A stretch of DNA of 64,000 bases from assembly GCA_010093605.1 (NCBI GenBank), contig MU004191.1, forward strand, positions 1,729,832 through 1,793,831. Reading direction: 5' to 3'. Positions 21,569 to 30,707 of the stretch are shown here, in pieces; the first letter of the stretch is position 1, and each line of letters opens with the position of its first letter. The stretch is from Lophium mytilinum (taxonomy: Eukaryota > Ascomycota > Dothideomycetes > Mytilinidiales > Mytilinidiaceae). The notes below the pieces were generated by a model. The model saw only the letters and a program-made list of their open reading frames with translations, was not told the DNA's origin and did no database searches. The position numbers and the translations under genes are program-made.

Positions 21569-22533
21569 TCGGAAGTGACAGTTTGCTCCACGGCGGTACC
21601 TCCACCCCCACCTCATACTCTCATTTCGACGGCGTTTCGGGGACCTACGTCAGATCACAACCATCACCACTTTAGCGTTCAGACAGGAGTTTGGACTGGG
21701 GTTTCATGTTTCCACTTTTGTTATTCCCAGCCTCAACAACCACCCTTTCCAACCGCTTTCCCATTCGACCTGCACCCCTACTCGGTCATGGTTCGACAGC
21801 CACATCGCCTGCAATGAATGTGGTGGTGGGGCTACGGCGGGATTGGGTGGGCTAGCTTTGGCAGAGGAAACTACATACTTACTTTCACGACGGAATTGCG
21901 ACGGGAAAACCATGATATACCAGCATACGAGGGGGGTGTTCTTTGAGGTTCCTTCTTTGGCGGATGGGGCGATGTTTGGGATGGTTCTGGACTGGGAACA
22001 GGATGTGGGTTGTGGTGGGTAATAGGGGAGGAAGGGGAGGAGAGGTTAAGTGTTTAGTGTGCAATAATGTGAAGTTGTAATCGTGTGCTGAGGGTCTGCC
22101 TACTCTGCAGTGTGATTGATGTGAGTATCTTGGCATGTCGGATCTTGAAGTTGGAGACTGCAGCTTTTTGGTCGAGGCAATCGTTTGGATGGTATCGTGG
22201 CTGAGCTTGGTACGTCGTAAACGCCAAAGATACCTGCTGCTCTCGGTATCTCGCACTTTTCACCTTCTTTCCATCGAGTTAACATCTAGACTGGTGTCTG
22301 AGCAGGCAGAAAACGCTCGCTACCACTAACTGGTCTCTATGTTCAACATTTTTAAGCTTCATTATTACAAGCACTGTCTCTTCCGGTAATTTTGGTATCT
22401 TGTCCTTTTATTAGCAGTTCTTCGAGACACGATGCCTCAAAAAAATCATAGGGCCCCCTAACCAAGTTCCCCACCCCTCGTCATCCATATCCTTAGATGA
22501 GTACAATGCCAACCCCTCAACCCAAAAGCACAT
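21569..22533. other. Convergent intergenic region, no gene seen
   Basis: It lies between the 3' ends of the Boi-type and MFS genes. Open frames here are short and lack motifs. It presumably holds both 3' untranslated regions. Confidence 0.5.
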
Positions 22534-24072
22534 CTAATACTTCACCCCCAACTTCCACCCAACCTGGCACCCCCTCGCCGCGATAAACATCCCAAAGCTC
22601 GCCGTATAGCACAGCCCCGTCCACACCACCACGCCCCAGTACCTCCCCGCCGTCGCCTGCAAAATCGCGCCCGCAATCGGAATCCCCGTCAGCGTCCCAA
22701 AGCTCACCACCGTGTAGCACGTCGCGTAATACCGCCCGTACTGGCTCGTCTCGCACAGCTGCCCCACACACACCGGCGTCAGGCTGATATTCGACCCGGA
22801 CGCAAACCCAAACAACACCGCGTACGCGACCGCCAGCCCTTTGATCGTGGCGCGCGCGGCCGGCGTCTCAGGTTCGAGGATCGCGGCGGGCAGCCAGAGC
22901 GTCATGGTCGTCGCCGTGCACAACCCCAGCATCGCGACCATGCTGTTGAAGCGGCCGAGCTTGTCGGCGAGGTAGCCCGGCACGGCGCGGCCGAGGGAGG
23001 AGCCGGCGTTGAAGATGGCGATGAGCTGGTAGGCGAAGGTGGGGTCGATAGCGCCGGACGCCAGCGCGAAAGTGGTGAGGTACGTGATCGGCACGAAGAG
23101 GCCCCATTCCATAAAGAAGACGCCGGCGGTCGCGAACGCGAAGCTGCGGTCGCGGAAAATGCGCAGGTCCATCGACACGCTCTGCCCGGGTTTTGGGGGC
23201 AGCCGCGAGCGGATGAGGAGCTGCGCGGTCACGCACAGCAGGATGAAGATGAAGCCCATGATGCGGGTGGACCAGGCGAAGCCGACGCGGGGAAAGAGGC
23301 GTTGCAGCATTAGCGGGAAGATAACGCCGCCGACGGAGCCGCCGGCGGCGGCGATGCCGGTGGCGTAGCCGCGTTTGAGGAGGAAGAAGTGGCCGATGGC
23401 GGACACGGCGGGGGTGAAGAGGAGGGAGGTGCCGATGCCGCCGAGGATGCCGAAGCAGAGCATGAATTGGTAGTATTGCGTGCAGAGGCCGAGGAGGAGC
23501 ATCGAGGCGGAGAGCATAATGCCGCCGCTGGCTATCAGGACTTTGGGCCCTTTGGCGTCGAAGATGGGGCCGATTTGGATGCCGCAGAAGAAGGAGAGGA
23601 AGACGTAGACGCTGAAGATCCAGCCGATGGTGCTTTCGGACATGTGTTTGAGTTGGTGCTCGCTGAGGTAGGCTTGGAAGGTTCCGATGGTGTTCCTGGG
23701 GGATTGTTAGCTGGTGTCGTTGGGAAGGGAGGTCCAGGGGACTAACATCAGACCAAAGCAGGCTAGCATAGCACTGAAGCTTCCAAAGCAGACGAGCCAT
23801 CCGGCTAGACCGCCCTCTGGGTAGGTTACTTCATCTTGGTGGATTGGAGACTGTGCTTCTAGCACAGACGCGTCCTTCTTTTCACTTTCCCATGGTGATG
23901 GTTGGGAGGTATCTCCGAGAGCGGGGTGTGCACCGCATTCTGTTGCTGACGCCGAGTCTTCAGGATTTGGGAAGCGGGGAATATGATAATCCACCGTAGG
24001 CAACTTGTACAGTTGCGGGCGCTGCGGTTCGAAGTCTAGTCCTGGCTTGCTGCCGTTGTAGTCTTGTGGCAT
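22534..24072 (-). CDS. MFS transporter, monocarboxylate porter (MCH) type
   Basis: Two exons, 24072-23747 and 23695-22534, separated by a 51-bp intron (GTTAGT donor, GCTAAC branch site, CAG acceptor); 495 aa. The N-terminal about 85 residues are cytosolic and charged and end in YPEGGLAGW, the typical lead-in to helix 1 of fungal monocarboxylate-porter homologues. Splicing completes helix 1 and restores NTIGTFQAYLSEHQLK. About twelve membrane helices follow, with motif-like GPIFDAKGPK between helices 2 and 3, GGIGTSLLFTPAVSAIGHFF in helix 4, and RAVPGYLADKLGRFNSM in the second half. Yeast relatives (Mch4, Mch5, Esbp6) move riboflavin or unknown organic acids, so substrate cannot be read from sequence. 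Location is plasma membrane or vacuole. Confidence 0.92.
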
Positions 24073-24928
24073 CCGCTGCTGGGGAGAGACTAGAAGAGGA
24101 GAGTGTACGACGAAGATGATATATTGGAATTGAGAGACGGCGATGTTTTGCTATTGAAAGAGAACTCGTGGGTTGATTGGAATTCTGCCTACGCCCCCAA
24201 GTCGCGTACTTTCGAAGACTATTCAGTTATGCCATGAATGTGAAGAGAAAAATAACAATGTGGGCGTTGGCGGGGTATAAATAACCTCCTGCCTCCCCCG
24301 CTACTACGGGGTCTAGTGGCCGAATGCGGATTAACAGGCTTTTTACGTCACGCTTCTGTTGAGTTTGCTTGCCGAAGTTCCGTTTCGCCCTCCAGAATAT
24401 ATGGCCGCCGCCAAGATTTTCCTTTTTTGCCTGCCGTCTAGAGTGTGCGGTGTGACTAAATAGAGCTGGTTTGCATCCAAGCCTGCATATGGCGTCTTTA
24501 GAGCCACAGAGCTTTCATTAGTGAGTCAAAGATGTCATTTCGGTCGCGCCCTACGCGCTCTTCGCTCTTTGAATTGTCCGAAATGCGGTGAGAAAACGTC
24601 ATCCCCATTCTTGGCTGGTTGATAACGCTTGAATCGGAAAAAACTGCTCCTTGGGCAGATGAAATAGCAGGTATCATGTCTTGAAGAAGACTCGAGGTCA
24701 AATTTGAGCTATGGTCCGTGCTGCCAAGCCAAAGTCACGTGAGCATGTAGCAAGATGATTAGAAAGTACACAGAGTGCAAAAGCTGTTGGGAGGTCAAGT
24801 GTTATTGTGTTAGATTTCTCTATATTAGACGCTTCGGCGTATCTTCGTGTTCGTCCATTTCCTCAATCTGCGCGCCTAAGTTCATACTTAGGGTGCAGCG
24901 GTCAGTCAATCAAGAGGATTGTTAGGGC
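24073..24928. other. Gene-free interval
   Basis: MFS promoter side and 3' flank of the first APH kinase gene. One CACGTG site occurs near 24736. A short open frame on the minus strand (24498-24701) has no motif and is not called. Confidence 0.45.
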
Positions 24929-26317
24929 CTAGAATATGTCAAGCGGAGGACTGCTAGGGTCCAGAAGTATCTCAAGGCGATATACGATGTACTCCGAGTG
25001 ATCTCGCCAATCGCCTTCCTCAAGCAATTCGATAGCCTCGTCAGTGGACATAGGAGCCAAAAGCATTGGTAGGGCTTTGATAACCCAATGAGCAGGATGG
25101 CCATCCTTGCCAAAGGTTCCTGCATCAAGAGCTGCGTAGATCGCGTTCTTCGCCGTGTATATGCAGTCCCCTTGGCCACCCATAGCTTTCGTCATATACT
25201 TGGTGTAGTCTTTTCGATAAGCCTCCAGAACTGCAGGGGAGAACTCACTCTCATCCGCTCTCCAGTCTTGTTGAAGCCATTTAGGCAGAGAGGCATACCC
25301 AACACAACGTGGTGTGGTCTGCACCCAATCCCAGTCAATGATTGCCTTTACCTTGCATGTCTCGGGATCACACAGAATATTGAGCCGATGCAAGTCTGGA
25401 TGATGAAGGACGAAAGGCTTCTCCTGATCTTCTGTGAAAGGTTTGCAATCCAAGGCTGTCTGTATGATTCTGGATACTCCTTGGACGATTGTCTCGTCAG
25501 CTTTCCATCGTTTGAATCGTTCATCGAACCCCTTATCAAGGTTTTCGAATGTGGAGTGAGAGGGAGTGATTGTAACAATCTCTCGCACGAACTTGCCTGA
25601 TGTCTCATCAATTTTACCATCAAAGAGAAATACCGGGCCAATCTTGGGAGTATCTGCATCGTCGTCAAACTCCAGGCGCCCGGCCATCCCGAACTCAAGA
25701 TGACGCAGTTCCGCCATCGACTCCGCTAGTGACTTCAAGAGTGTCTGCCGACGCTGCTCAAACTTTTCCAGTCCACGCGCTGTGCGGCCCGTAGAATCGG
25801 ACTCCCCCCATATGGTCTTCGCTGGCACTCCTTCTATGAACTCCATCATGATGAACGGAGCATCGATCTCATTGGAGAGCGTTGCGGAAAAGTGGTACAC
25901 CTCTGGAATCGGAACTTTCGTGTGTTTCTTGATGTAACGCATTGTCAATGCCTCTGAGCGAAGATTGTGTTCGTCTTCTTCCCGCCATCGTCCCTCCTGG
26001 CCCATTGCTGGGACCTTGACCACGATCTGCAAGCCAGTCGTAAAGCGGACGACGTAAACATTGTTGTATCCGCCTCGCAGCTTGTTCACGACACGGGCGC
26101 TCACACCGACCGGCTCACCGTTCGGGTAGATTGTGGCTAAAGCAAGTTTTGTCAGGGCTTTGTTGTCAATGCTGCTTGTAGACCCCCAGAACCGATCCTC
26201 GCCATCTGAGGAAGAAGTGCTCGTGAAAAAGTTTGAGTTCTCCATGTGAGGCGTAGGAATTTTACCTTTCGTTTGCGACTTGGTGAAGATCTTCTGCTTG
26301 AGTTTCTCGAGGAGCAT
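24929..26317 (-). CDS. APH-fold kinase-like protein, paralogue 1
   Basis: Single exon of 462 aa. The aminoglycoside phosphotransferase/choline kinase fold is marked by a glycine-type loop RGGYNNVYVV (81-90), the ATP lysine in VVKVPA (Lys101), the catalytic Brenner motif HHPDLHRLN (305-313, Asp308, Asn313) and the metal-binding IIDWD (326-330, Asp328). Fungal proteins of this type form large families annotated as phosphotransferase enzyme family; substrates are unknown, and they need not act on antibiotics. The active-site residues are all present, so it is probably active. It is the shortest of three related genes here (others at 26869-28503 and 39355-41301) and lacks their longer N- and C-terminal tails. 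No signal peptide; likely cytosolic. Confidence 0.85.
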   Translation of the reverse strand: MLLEKLKQKIFTKSQTKGKIPTPHMENSNFFTSTSSSDGEDRFWGSTSSIDNKALTKLALATIYPNGEPVGVSARVVNKLRGGYNNVYVVRFTTGLQIVVKVPAMGQEGRWREEDEHNLRSEALTMRYIKKHTKVPIPEVYHFSATLSNEIDAPFIMMEFIEGVPAKTIWGESDSTGRTARGLEKFEQRRQTLLKSLAESMAELRHLEFGMAGRLEFDDDADTPKIGPVFLFDGKIDETSGKFVREIVTITPSHSTFENLDKGFDERFKRWKADETIVQGVSRIIQTALDCKPFTEDQEKPFVLHHPDLHRLNILCDPETCKVKAIIDWDWVQTTPRCVGYASLPKWLQQDWRADESEFSPAVLEAYRKDYTKYMTKAMGGQGDCIYTAKNAIYAALDAGTFGKDGHPAHWVIKALPMLLAPMSTDEAIELLEEGDWRDHSEYIVYRLEILLDPSSPPLDIF

Positions 26318-26868
26318 CTGAATGGGACGTTCCTGAAAGCTTTGGGATAACGTTGTGGCTTTCAGGACGAAGGTATGCTAGGGAGAGCGGAGAATGGCTG
26401 GGATAAGTGGGTTCTTCTCGCTCGATTTAAATACTTCACATACATTGTGCGAGTTGGTGAGGGTATAGCGAGATGCACTCTACAATTCGGTTGAAATGAC
26501 TGAATGCTCAATGTTGCTTACAATACATTGTGTAGACAAAGCTTCTGCGATTCGTTTGCTGTTACCATGGAACTATACGAGGACACAAATCTAGGTACGT
26601 AGCCTTTCCATGTTTCAGAATCCCGAGAAGATGATGCATCACAGATAGCGGCTATTTAGGTCAATTTCAAGCACATGAAAGCTCTCCAAGTCAAATTCTC
26701 TAGATCTTTTTATCGAATCAACAATTACAATTGCCATAACGCGCCGAAAGCAAGTCCTAATGTGGTGAGTGAGTGTGCAAATTTATGGCCTGTAACTCAG
26801 ATCACCGCGAAGAACCGACCATTAGCTCAGACGCTTCCTCGAGCCTCAGGAATCACACGACTTCGAAC
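26318..26868. other. Spacer between APH paralogues 1 and 2
   Basis: Carries the promoter of paralogue 1 and the 3' end of paralogue 2, both on the minus strand. No gene or repeat noted; AT-rich at 26400-26800. Confidence 0.45.
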
Positions 26869-28503
26869 CTATTCTTCTTCCTCTGCATCCTCGTTTGAGC
26901 TACCCTCATCCGGGGTGTCAGCAGCCAGAAAGCTCGAAAGGCATTCCCCCAGGTAGCGCTCTCCTTCGCACCACTTCTTTTCTCCGAGCGACATCGTATA
27001 ATCGCGCGCTGACTGTCGAGGAAACATAGTTCCCAACAACTTGGTAGTGAAATCTAGAAGATGGCCATCTCCGTATATGGCTGCATCCAAAGCAGTGTAT
27101 ATCGCACTTTTGGCCGTATGAACGCAATCCTCATCAATATCCCCGCCCATTGCTTTAGCCATGCAATTTGCATAATACTCCCGGTAATGCTCTAATTCCT
27201 CGACGGAGTGTTCGGCCTCATCTGGCATGAAGTAGCCTGGCAACCAGTCTTCCCGAAGCCAAATGGGAACAGAGGCATACCCGATACACCGAGGGACGAG
27301 TTTCACGCCGTCCCAGTCGATGATCCCCGTGACCTCCCCAGTATCCGGATTGCAGATGATATTCTGCAAGTTAAAGTCAGGATGCTGCAAAACGAAGGTT
27401 TCTCCGTTGGAGCCCGGTTGCAGTGATCGCGCGAATGGATCGCATTCCAGCGCTTTGAGTGCGACTTTCAAGACACCCTTCGATTCCACGTCCTTGTCGT
27501 GGCCACCCTTCTTAACAAGCCCGTTTCGAAAGTATGCACGAGCAGAGAGCCCAGGAGGAAACGTCCTAATCTTGCGGGCGATGCCAAGGTCGTCAATGTG
27601 GTCGTTGATATCGGAAGGATCATGCCAAGTATGGATAGGACCTATCTTCGGCTTTTCCAAGTTATCTTCAGCATCGAAATCGAATGTTCCTGTCTTACGG
27701 CACTGAATGCTACGCAGCCTAGCCATAGCATATGCCAAGGATCCGAGCAAATTGTACCGATTCTGGTCGTCTTCTGGCGCATCATCATCCTCAGTGGGGT
27801 TGCCACACCAGATATCGCAAGCAGATACGCCTTCGATGACTTCCATAGCGATGTACGGCGCGCCAATCTCATTATCAAGATCCGTCGAGTAGGCGTACAC
27901 TTCCGGGATCGGGAATTCTGGACAACCCTTCCTGATCAAACGCATGGTTAAGGCTTCCGAACGGAGGTTGTAGGCGTCTTCAGGAGTCCATCGCTCTGAT
28001 TGCCCGACTGCGGGCACTTTGATCGCGATTTTGTATCCTGTAATCAGCTGGAGGATATAAACCGTATTGTAGGATCCCTGCTTCTTCTCTCGTACCCAAA
28101 TCCCTACTCCTCCTAATTCGCCTTCAGGGTCGATGATCTTGAGAGCAAACTTGATTAGAGCTGTGCTATCGATCTCACCTGTCGGGCCCCAATATCGGGC
28201 TTGCTCGTGCATGGTCGTGGAGCTCTGCGAATTGGACGAGGCCATGGAAGAGGCGAGAAGGGGCCGCTTAGCTTCCTGGTCGTTCTGCGGCGTTGTTCGG
28301 CCTTGATCGGATTCATCTGTCGCAGGAAGGGACGCTTTTGGTGGACGCTGTTCAAGTGGAGTCTTGCACGGACGCCACTTGACCAGCCCCTTCTGAAGTC
28401 GTGAGCCGCATGACTTGATCCGGCTGAAGACTTGCTCCTGTAGAGCTTTCTTGGTGGAATGCTCAGACACCTGACCTTTGCGGCCGTTGTGCCGGGCAAA
28501 CAT
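26869..28503 (-). CDS. APH-fold kinase-like protein, paralogue 2
   Basis: Single exon of 544 aa. A basic, disordered N-terminal extension of about 100 residues precedes the kinase fold, which begins at RYWGPTGEID. Key elements: KQGSYNTVYI loop (141-150), Lys162 in AIKVPA, catalytic QHPDFNLQN (373-381; Asp376, Asn381) and IIDWD (394-398). The catalytic loop has Phe after the Asp where paralogues 1 and 3 have Leu. The C-terminus ends in an acidic tail (DEGSSNEDAEEEE). Identity to paralogues 1 and 3 is obvious along the whole kinase domain, including NLRSEALTMR and IGYASVPIWLREDW. Function unknown beyond probable small-molecule phosphotransfer. It is divergent from the Cys/His protein gene, sharing a 380-bp promoter region. 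Confidence 0.85.
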   Translation of the reverse strand: MFARHNGRKGQVSEHSTKKALQEQVFSRIKSCGSRLQKGLVKWRPCKTPLEQRPPKASLPATDESDQGRTTPQNDQEAKRPLLASSMASSNSQSSTTMHEQARYWGPTGEIDSTALIKFALKIIDPEGELGGVGIWVREKKQGSYNTVYILQLITGYKIAIKVPAVGQSERWTPEDAYNLRSEALTMRLIRKGCPEFPIPEVYAYSTDLDNEIGAPYIAMEVIEGVSACDIWCGNPTEDDDAPEDDQNRYNLLGSLAYAMARLRSIQCRKTGTFDFDAEDNLEKPKIGPIHTWHDPSDINDHIDDLGIARKIRTFPPGLSARAYFRNGLVKKGGHDKDVESKGVLKVALKALECDPFARSLQPGSNGETFVLQHPDFNLQNIICNPDTGEVTGIIDWDGVKLVPRCIGYASVPIWLREDWLPGYFMPDEAEHSVEELEHYREYYANCMAKAMGGDIDEDCVHTAKSAIYTALDAAIYGDGHLLDFTTKLLGTMFPRQSARDYTMSLGEKKWCEGERYLGECLSSFLAADTPDEGSSNEDAEEEE

Positions 28504-28882
28504 GCTTTAAGTATGTTGGAGGTTGTGGGTGTGCTGGGTTATGATGGTTAGAGTGGGGTGACGGAGCTCCGATGGAGTGGTTGTTGAGTGGTTGGAAGAC
28601 TCCTGAGCAAGCGCCTCCTTATATAACATGCATGACAGGCGAATTCGGTAGTGCGTCTTCAATCACGGTGGACATTCACAAGCAATAGATTGGCCTACAA
28701 TGTCGGATTGTACGACTAGAAGTTGTTTCACCTCGCTCGCGACGAACATTCACAAGACTTTTCGCTCTATTTAAGGAGATCGAGGTGCCAGAATGTCTCT
28801 TCTTTCTCTCAGACCATCTCAACGCGCTCCTTGAGGACCTCTACAACTCAGTATTGCGTTTACTGCACTTGTCCGTACCACC
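28504..28882. promoter_or_regulatory. Shared divergent promoter, APH paralogue 2 and Cys/His protein
   Basis: 380 bp between two divergent ATGs. A palindromic ttatataa at 28619-28626 lies about 117 bp from the kinase ATG and can serve as TATA box on the minus strand. A CT-rich leader precedes the plus-strand ATG at 28883. Confidence 0.45.
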
Positions 28883-29452
28883 ATGTCGCCACGCTTGTGC
28901 AACACGAGAAACAGTATAACGGGAAAGGAAGCTGGGAAAACCCACCACTGTGGGCATTGCAAGAAGAAGATCTCAGCCCGATGCTTCAAGAAACTCCACT
29001 TGGCCAGCTGTACGGTAATCCGCTCCGACACGGGAAGAGAATGCGGAGAGAGATTCCTCGTCCGATCCAGGGGAGGTTGCATGTGTGAGGGCCACTCGTA
29101 CCATGACGGTGCCAACAAGGCCATCCAGATGAGATTCCGCGAGATGCACTTGGGTACAGCCCCTTGGGAAGATGATATTCCGGAAGTTGACGAAGACGAA
29201 GCCGGGAAGGATGAGTCCGAGGAGTTTGAGAAGCTCGACACCATCGTGGAAGAAGAGGAAACCAAAAATGGTGTACACTTGACCTTCACCGAGGGTCGCA
29301 GCCCGTTCGAGAAATGGAACAAGTCTGGGGCGGCACCGGTTACTCCCCAGTATAGAGAAAAGCGATCGCCGCCTGCAAAGGACAATTCCGAGCGCAAGAC
29401 GAAGAAGCAGGCATTGGCAGTGACTGCCCAGGACCTCAAGCGGAAGAAGTAG
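28883..29452 (+). CDS. Small Cys/His protein, putative zinc finger, unknown function
   Basis: 189 aa from ATG 28883 (accaccATGtcg, a strong context). I do not recognise the family. Residues 23-43 fit a C2HC finger: C23-x2-C26-x12-H39-x3-C43 (HHCGHCKKKISARCFKKLHL then ASC). A second cluster, C54, C66-x-C68-x2-H71, follows. The middle (about 95-130) is very acidic with many E/D, and the C-terminus is basic and ends in KRKK, a possible nuclear localisation signal. The combination of two Cys/His clusters, an acidic stretch and a basic tail suggests a nucleic-acid or protein-binding nuclear protein. No intron is needed. It could be a lineage-specific gene. Confidence 0.6.
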   Translation: MSPRLCNTRNSITGKEAGKTHHCGHCKKKISARCFKKLHLASCTVIRSDTGRECGERFLVRSRGGCMCEGHSYHDGANKAIQMRFREMHLGTAPWEDDIPEVDEDEAGKDESEEFEKLDTIVEEEETKNGVHLTFTEGRSPFEKWNKSGAAPVTPQYREKRSPPAKDNSERKTKKQALAVTAQDLKRKK

Positions 29453-30707
29453 TCTGGAGGGTCGAGCTGGATATGCGTGAGAGTTGAGAGATGAGACTTG
29501 GATAATCTGAGTTTCGATCGGTAAGAGCGCGGGAAAGACTAGATGGCCTGATTTGAGCCTCGATCAAGCAAACTCAAAGCTATCTTTAGCTAGTCTATAG
29601 GATCCAAGCCCCTGGAGTCCCTGGGCACATTGGATAGAGTAGGAATGAGAGATCTTTGATACATGAATAGAGCCAACCTAAAATTGCACGCTGTGAATTA
29701 TATTGAGTCCGCACTAATGCTTTTACTGAGGTCTTGTCCCTCCTTCTATCGCCGTCTCTACTTTGGAGAGTGAGTTTTGTTCCCTTATAGAGCTTCAGCG
29801 TGGTGCAGCTGACTCCATTGTCTTGTCGTTCGTGTATCAACAGAGTCTCTGAGGCTTCCTGTTGTGTCAGGCCTCGTTCATCTGATGCTGTCTCAGACGC
29901 TGTCTAAGCAGCCTCACACTCTTGTATATCCACTCTCTAGCACGCACCCAGAAGCTTATCCTATGCGTTCAGTGCATACGAATCCATCGTGTTTCGCCGT
30001 CACCCAGCGTAATCATTTGATTGCCGTGCTGTACTTTCATAATTTCATGTTTCCATCATGATCAGAGGTACGTTTTAAGCTCTGCCAATATCACGAAAAA
30101 TGCGCCCGTGCTAGACCTAGTAGATGACTTACCATCAGTGCGCTTTTTGAAGATATTGTTCAAAGTCGTTACACGCACAAAGGACGCTCTCGCCCTTATG
30201 AAAGTTGATTTACAGTATCTTATTATAGAAGGTTGTATACACTCATTCTAGATTTATAGACATCTCTCTAACATTATCTAGGGTGACCTCCCAAGTTAAC
30301 AGTTCTCTAAAATGCTAAGCTTCTTCTATATCGTAACTCTTATACGAGACTCCATACGAGGCACTGTAATGCTTTCAGAGAAATCCAAATACCGAAACAT
30401 TGTGAGAGTCGCACAAGGACAATGTCCTTGTTAGTCGCCCGAAGATTCACTCCTTGTTAGTAGCCCTAGGGTTCGTTCCTTGTTTAGTATATGTATGATC
30501 TCTACACTCATGCTTTTACTTTTCAATTTTCCCCCAAAGTTCAACCAAAAATACGACCGGCTTGATCCCAAGTTCAATAAAATCACTTACGTCCTCTTCT
30601 AGTTCTCAGATAAGACTTTTGCTGCTCTAGAGTTCAAGCACGACGCCCGAGTAGCCTGTCCACCTACAGTGGACACATCCAGAAAGATTAAGAGGTCCAT
30701 AAACGCA
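29453..30707. other. Gene-free interval with a 26-bp minisatellite
   Basis: No supported gene. Short open frames at 29595-30251 lack motifs. The DNA becomes AT-rich toward 30100-30340. A short tandem repeat lies at 30425-30490. Confidence 0.45.
30425..30490. repeat. Minisatellite, 26-bp period, about 2.5 copies
   Basis: The core tccttgttagt begins at 30425 and 30451, and a variant tccttgtttagt begins at 30477, giving two exact 26-bp steps. The unit remainder differs between copies (tcgcccgaagattcac versus agccctagggttcgt). Confidence 0.7.

Noticed and set aside
22868-23800. 310-codon frame overlapping the MFS gene, rich in Arg/His/Leu
   Set aside because: Shadow frame of the GC-rich MFS coding sequence; it also runs through the MFS intron.
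30465-30482. tRNA B-box-like gggttcgttcc
   Set aside because: No A box, acceptor stem or anticodon arm at the right distance; it belongs to the 26-bp repeat.
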